From assembly GCA_910584795.1 (NCBI GenBank), contig CAJUBZ010000018.1, positions 1 to 22,457 on the forward strand: 22,457 nucleotides of DNA. Direction: 5' to 3'. Numbering within the stretch: the stretch's first letter is position 1; every line of letters begins with the position of its first letter. Below, piece by piece: positions 19,636-22,457 of this stretch. Below the pieces are notes generated by a model. The model searched no databases and had not been told where the DNA came from. It saw nothing but the letters and a program-made list of their open reading frames with translations. Both the position numbers and the translations under genes were made by a program. The stretch is from an uncultured Eubacterium sp. (GTDB lineage Bacteria; Bacillota; Clostridia; Lachnospirales; Lachnospiraceae).

Positions 19636-22457
19636 TTATTTTTTAAAAAATCTATGTGTAACACCCTTAATTTTTACTTCAGTTACCTTTCCTGCATAAC
19701 TAGAAGGATTTCCCATAGAAAAATATACCGAACCTTTCGTTATATCCTTTGCTTTTTTCAAATAGGCTTTTAATACTGCGTTAATAACACTATTATAGTA
19801 TTTTTTTTCATATGAATTAATACCTTTTCCTGTATCTAGATATTTTTGCATTTTCTTTCCTTGTGAATTTATTAGTCCATGAAATTGCGCTGCATCTAAT
19901 ACCTGCATCAATGATTTCCTTTTCCATTCATATCTATTTACACGATTTAGTGCTACATATGCACAGCATAAAGATTCTCTTTCATTATGTAATCCCACTG
20001 TCTCTCCAGCTACCATCATTATTAATCTCTTTAATTCATTTTTTAAAAATCGCGTTTTAGGATATTTACTTGATAATATTTTAGAAAAAGATACATCTTT
20101 TCTATATATCTTTTTGCAATCACTATATGATTTTACTATTGAATACCCCAAAGCCATTGCGATTGCGATACATTTTCCTTCTTCATCAATATATTTAACA
20201 GGATTACTACTACAATAACAATATAAATTATTTTTAGCCACTATATTACCACTATCTAAATACTCCACATCATCTGCATTCAAAAACCTGCCAACTTCCG
20301 CATCATAATACCTGCTCTGCAGATAATAAAATCCGCTCTCATCATCACGGTAATATCCCCTATAAGTGATATGATTCAGTGCATACGGTGTCTCATATCC
20401 CTCATAGCACATCTTGCTAGTAACATTTCCCCATGCATCATACGAATACTTCGCAATCTCCGCTCCTCTCGAATCAAGCAGTCCAATCACATCGCCCTGA
20501 GCATTCTTCTCATAGTACACCCTCGTCTTTTTAAGGCTATTATCCATGCCGGATATTTCAGAATACTCAAAGCCTGCCACCTGATTGTTAGCATCAAAGA
20601 AATACCACACATCATACTTCTTCCCCGTCGCCTTATATGTAACTGTCTCCCTAATCAGTCTGTTCTCATCCCACTCATAATCCGTGGTTGTTTGCTCTGT
20701 CTCCTTATACGTCCTTAGACCATCTTTATTATATTTATATCTTACTTCCAATCCCTTGTCCAGAACAATCATCTCCAGCTGTCTTCCTGTCTTCCACTGA
20801 AACTTCATTCCGTTCCAATATTCCAACGGATTTCCAATATCATCGTAAGAAATACTATTTCCATCATAAGATGTCAGCTGGTCCGGCCACTGTCCACGCT
20901 CATATTCAGAATACTTTACACTTCCCTGTGATGATATCTTACTTCCATTTCCATCCAGTGGATATTTCCAGTCCGCATGGATGTTTCCTGTTGTATTATA
21001 AACATACTCATGACATTCATTTATCGTGTAATCCTTCTGTCCCGTCAATCTTCCATGGGCATCATAAGTATACTCATAAAGTATCTTTCCACTCTCTTTA
21101 ATACTCGTAATATTTCCTGCCCTATCATAAGTATATTCAAACGCCTTACCTCCCGCATAAATATCCACATCAAAGGTCGTCTTTGTGTTCGACACCTCTT
21201 TTTTCGTCGTCTTTAAAATATCTTTTTTATAACTATCTGAATAAAGGGTCGATATGACATTCTTTCCCTCACTTGATGTTTCTGTGGTAAATTTATCATT
21301 ATTAAACAGCGTGTTCGATAAAACACTTTTACTCTCATCTGAATTGTTTACTTTATAAACAGATGTATATATAGTATTACTGTTTTTTAAATCTTTAAAT
21401 GCATAAGCCATATTCGTTGTTGATACACTGCCGTCTTCACTTTCTGATGCTGTTACTTCCTTCGCAAATCCATCACTTCGTACGGTCTTCGTCACATTAT
21501 CCTGATAAATATAAGTATATACAACATCTCCCGATTCTTCGGTACTGTCGGTCAGTTTTATTATCTTTCCTTCATTATTGTATTCGATTACATAACTGAC
21601 ATCATTACTTCCATTATAATATATTTTGTCTTCTGTTGCAGCATCAGTCGTGTTTCCTTCCTCTCTCTTATAAGTGGTTGTTACGGTTCTCATACTCTGA
21701 TTATTTCCATAAGTTGTAGTACTCTCTTTTATGTCGATAACCCCATCATCTGCAATACCTGATATATCCCCGTCTGTTCCTGCATTATTCTCCAATATAT
21801 TTTTCCCATGCTGAATTAATCTGTTGTCCCCCACTTTCAGTTCTGACATTTCTCCATTCTCATAAGTCATGGTATACTTTGTAGACTGGTCGCAGATAAA
21901 TGTAACATTTCCGTCTGCATCATAAGTATATGTAATGCAGATAGTCTGTTCACCATTTGAGTCATACACCTTGTCATATGCCTCTATAATTGCAGTATTA
22001 TTTCCTTTTTCATCATAGAAATATTTCATTGTTTTATTTAACGATGTATTTCCATAGTCAATTTCAATCTGTCTGATATTTCCACGGTAAATATTTGTAA
22101 TGTATGTGGTAGTCACTCCGTCTTCTGTTTCGGAATACTCCCTTTCATACAAACCTTTATGTACCTTTGCTGCTGCCGCTTTTGCCGGATTTGTATACCC
22201 TGATGTCTTTCTTGGATTTTTGTCTCCATTATCGTTTGTCCCGTCAAAGTCTGAATCCTTCAGCCATGGATCTGTGCCTTTCTGATATTCTGTCAAATCA
22301 CTCCATCCATCCCCGTCACTGTCTTTTCCCTCTTCGTTCGCCACCGCCGGGTCCGTTCCTAAAGTAAATACTTCATATCCATCTGGTAAACCATCTCCAT
22401 CGCTATCCTGATTATATGTTCCATCTGCCTTTTTTTCATTCCATTTTGTCTTAAAAT
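19636..22457 (-). CDS. RHS/YD-repeat polymorphic toxin with SleB-like hydrolase tip (5' end outside window)
   Basis: The frame is open to the window edge, at least 940 codons; a GTG at 22344 is in mid-frame and not the true start. The visible N-terminal part has two calcium-binding TSP3-type repeats (DSDGDGLPDGYE, DSDGDGWSDLTEYQKGTDP, DSDFDGTNDNGD). YD repeats follow (YDRAGNITSIKE, YTYDAHGRLTG, YSYDAWGNVTS). The RHS core ends with DESGFYYLQSRYYDAEVGRFL and NPVKYIDEEGK (about 20175), the usual boundary before a variable toxin tip. The tip of about 180 residues resembles cell-wall hydrolase SleB (Hydrolase_2): VAGETVGLHNERESL with a likely catalytic Glu, YVALNRV, AAQFHGL, and GSVYFSMGNPSSYAG ending THRFFKK. 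It probably cleaves peptidoglycan of competitors. A candidate immunity lipoprotein follows at 16 bases. Confidence 0.88.
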   Translation of the reverse strand, partial: FKTKWNEKKADGTYNQDSDGDGLPDGYEVFTLGTDPAVANEEGKDSDGDGWSDLTEYQKGTDPWLKDSDFDGTNDNGDKNPRKTSGYTNPAKAAAAKVHKGLYEREYSETEDGVTTTYITNIYRGNIRQIEIDYGNTSLNKTMKYFYDEKGNNTAIIEAYDKVYDSNGEQTICITYTYDADGNVTFICDQSTKYTMTYENGEMSELKVGDNRLIQHGKNILENNAGTDGDISGIADDGVIDIKESTTTYGNNQSMRTVTTTYKREEGNTTDAATEDKIYYNGSNDVSYVIEYNNEGKIIKLTDSTEESGDVVYTYIYQDNVTKTVRSDGFAKEVTASESEDGSVSTTNMAYAFKDLKNSNTIYTSVYKVNNSDESKSVLSNTLFNNDKFTTETSSEGKNVISTLYSDSYKKDILKTTKKEVSNTKTTFDVDIYAGGKAFEYTYDRAGNITSIKESGKILYEYTYDAHGRLTGQKDYTINECHEYVYNTTGNIHADWKYPLDGNGSKISSQGSVKYSEYERGQWPDQLTSYDGNSISYDDIGNPLEYWNGMKFQWKTGRQLEMIVLDKGLEVRYKYNKDGLRTYKETEQTTTDYEWDENRLIRETVTYKATGKKYDVWYFFDANNQVAGFEYSEISGMDNSLKKTRVYYEKNAQGDVIGLLDSRGAEIAKYSYDAWGNVTSKMCYEGYETPYALNHITYRGYYRDDESGFYYLQSRYYDAEVGRFLNADDVEYLDSGNIVAKNNLYCYCSSNPVKYIDEEGKCIAIAMALGYSIVKSYSDCKKIYRKDVSFSKILSSKYPKTRFLKNELKRLIMMVAGETVGLHNERESLCCAYVALNRVNRYEWKRKSLMQVLDAAQFHGLINSQGKKMQKYLDTGKGINSYEKKYYNSVINAVLKAYLKKAKDITKGSVYFSMGNPSSYAGKVTEVKIKGVTHRFFKK

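Noticed and set aside
20371..21101. Two plus-strand open frames of 115 and 137 codons inside the RHS gene
   Set aside because: They are antisense to a strongly coding frame with conserved YD repeats, lack ribosome binding sites and look like shadow frames of low-complexity composition.
22344..22344. Treating the GTG at 22344 as the start of the RHS protein
   Set aside because: The frame stays open to the window edge and the upstream codons encode another TSP3-type repeat continuous with the downstream ones.

Overview
The window looks like a chromosome segment from a low-GC, spore-forming member of the Clostridia, most likely a Lachnospiraceae. Reasons: AT-rich sequence with strong GGAGG-type ribosome binding sites, two sporulation-type genes (a SipL-like SPOCS/LysM protein and a CotS-family protein), SAM-I and T-box riboswitches, and Fn3-bearing lysine-rich lipoproteins. 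Nearly all genes lie on the minus strand; the only convincing plus-strand gene is the pyridoxal kinase. No rRNA, tRNA or CRISPR array was seen. The genus is inference.

Layout. 1-343: no gene, but a ~100-bp imperfect palindrome. 344-5096 (minus): ispE, the SipL-like gene, a small lipoprotein and an alpha-phosphoglucomutase. 5181-5337: a compact MITE-like element with 14-bp terminal inverted repeats and an 8-bp target duplication, inserted exactly at the stop codon of the next gene. 5329-9242 (minus): a CotS-family protein lacking kinase residues, a CCA-adding enzyme and a MocR/PdxR-type regulator, which faces a divergent pyridoxal/pyridoxamine kinase (9384-10220, plus). 10311-10944: a HigBA-type toxin-antitoxin operon with a consensus promoter and an operator-like palindrome. 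11002-12619: metK under a SAM-I riboswitch. 12662-13462: a formate/nitrite transporter, followed upstream by a structured repeat region. 13712-14647: an Fn3 lipoprotein. 14722-17110: leuA under a T-box riboswitch.

The most unusual gene is leuA (14722-16713). A complete 2-isopropylmalate synthase, including its leucine-sensing domain, continues in frame into a complete AraC-type double helix-turn-helix. This is a candidate enzyme-transcription factor in which leucine could control both catalysis and DNA binding, on top of a leader that senses tRNA charging.

The right end (17207-22457) is a polymorphic-toxin locus. An RHS/YD-repeat protein, whose 5' end lies outside the window, starts with calcium-binding TSP3-type repeats and ends in a SleB-like cell-wall hydrolase domain. 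It is followed at 16 bp by a lipoprotein that is a good candidate surface immunity protein. Further downstream lies a graveyard of displaced module pieces: a decayed second copy of an RHS segment, a frameshifted gene, a small overlapping ORF and an orphan membrane-anchored protein.
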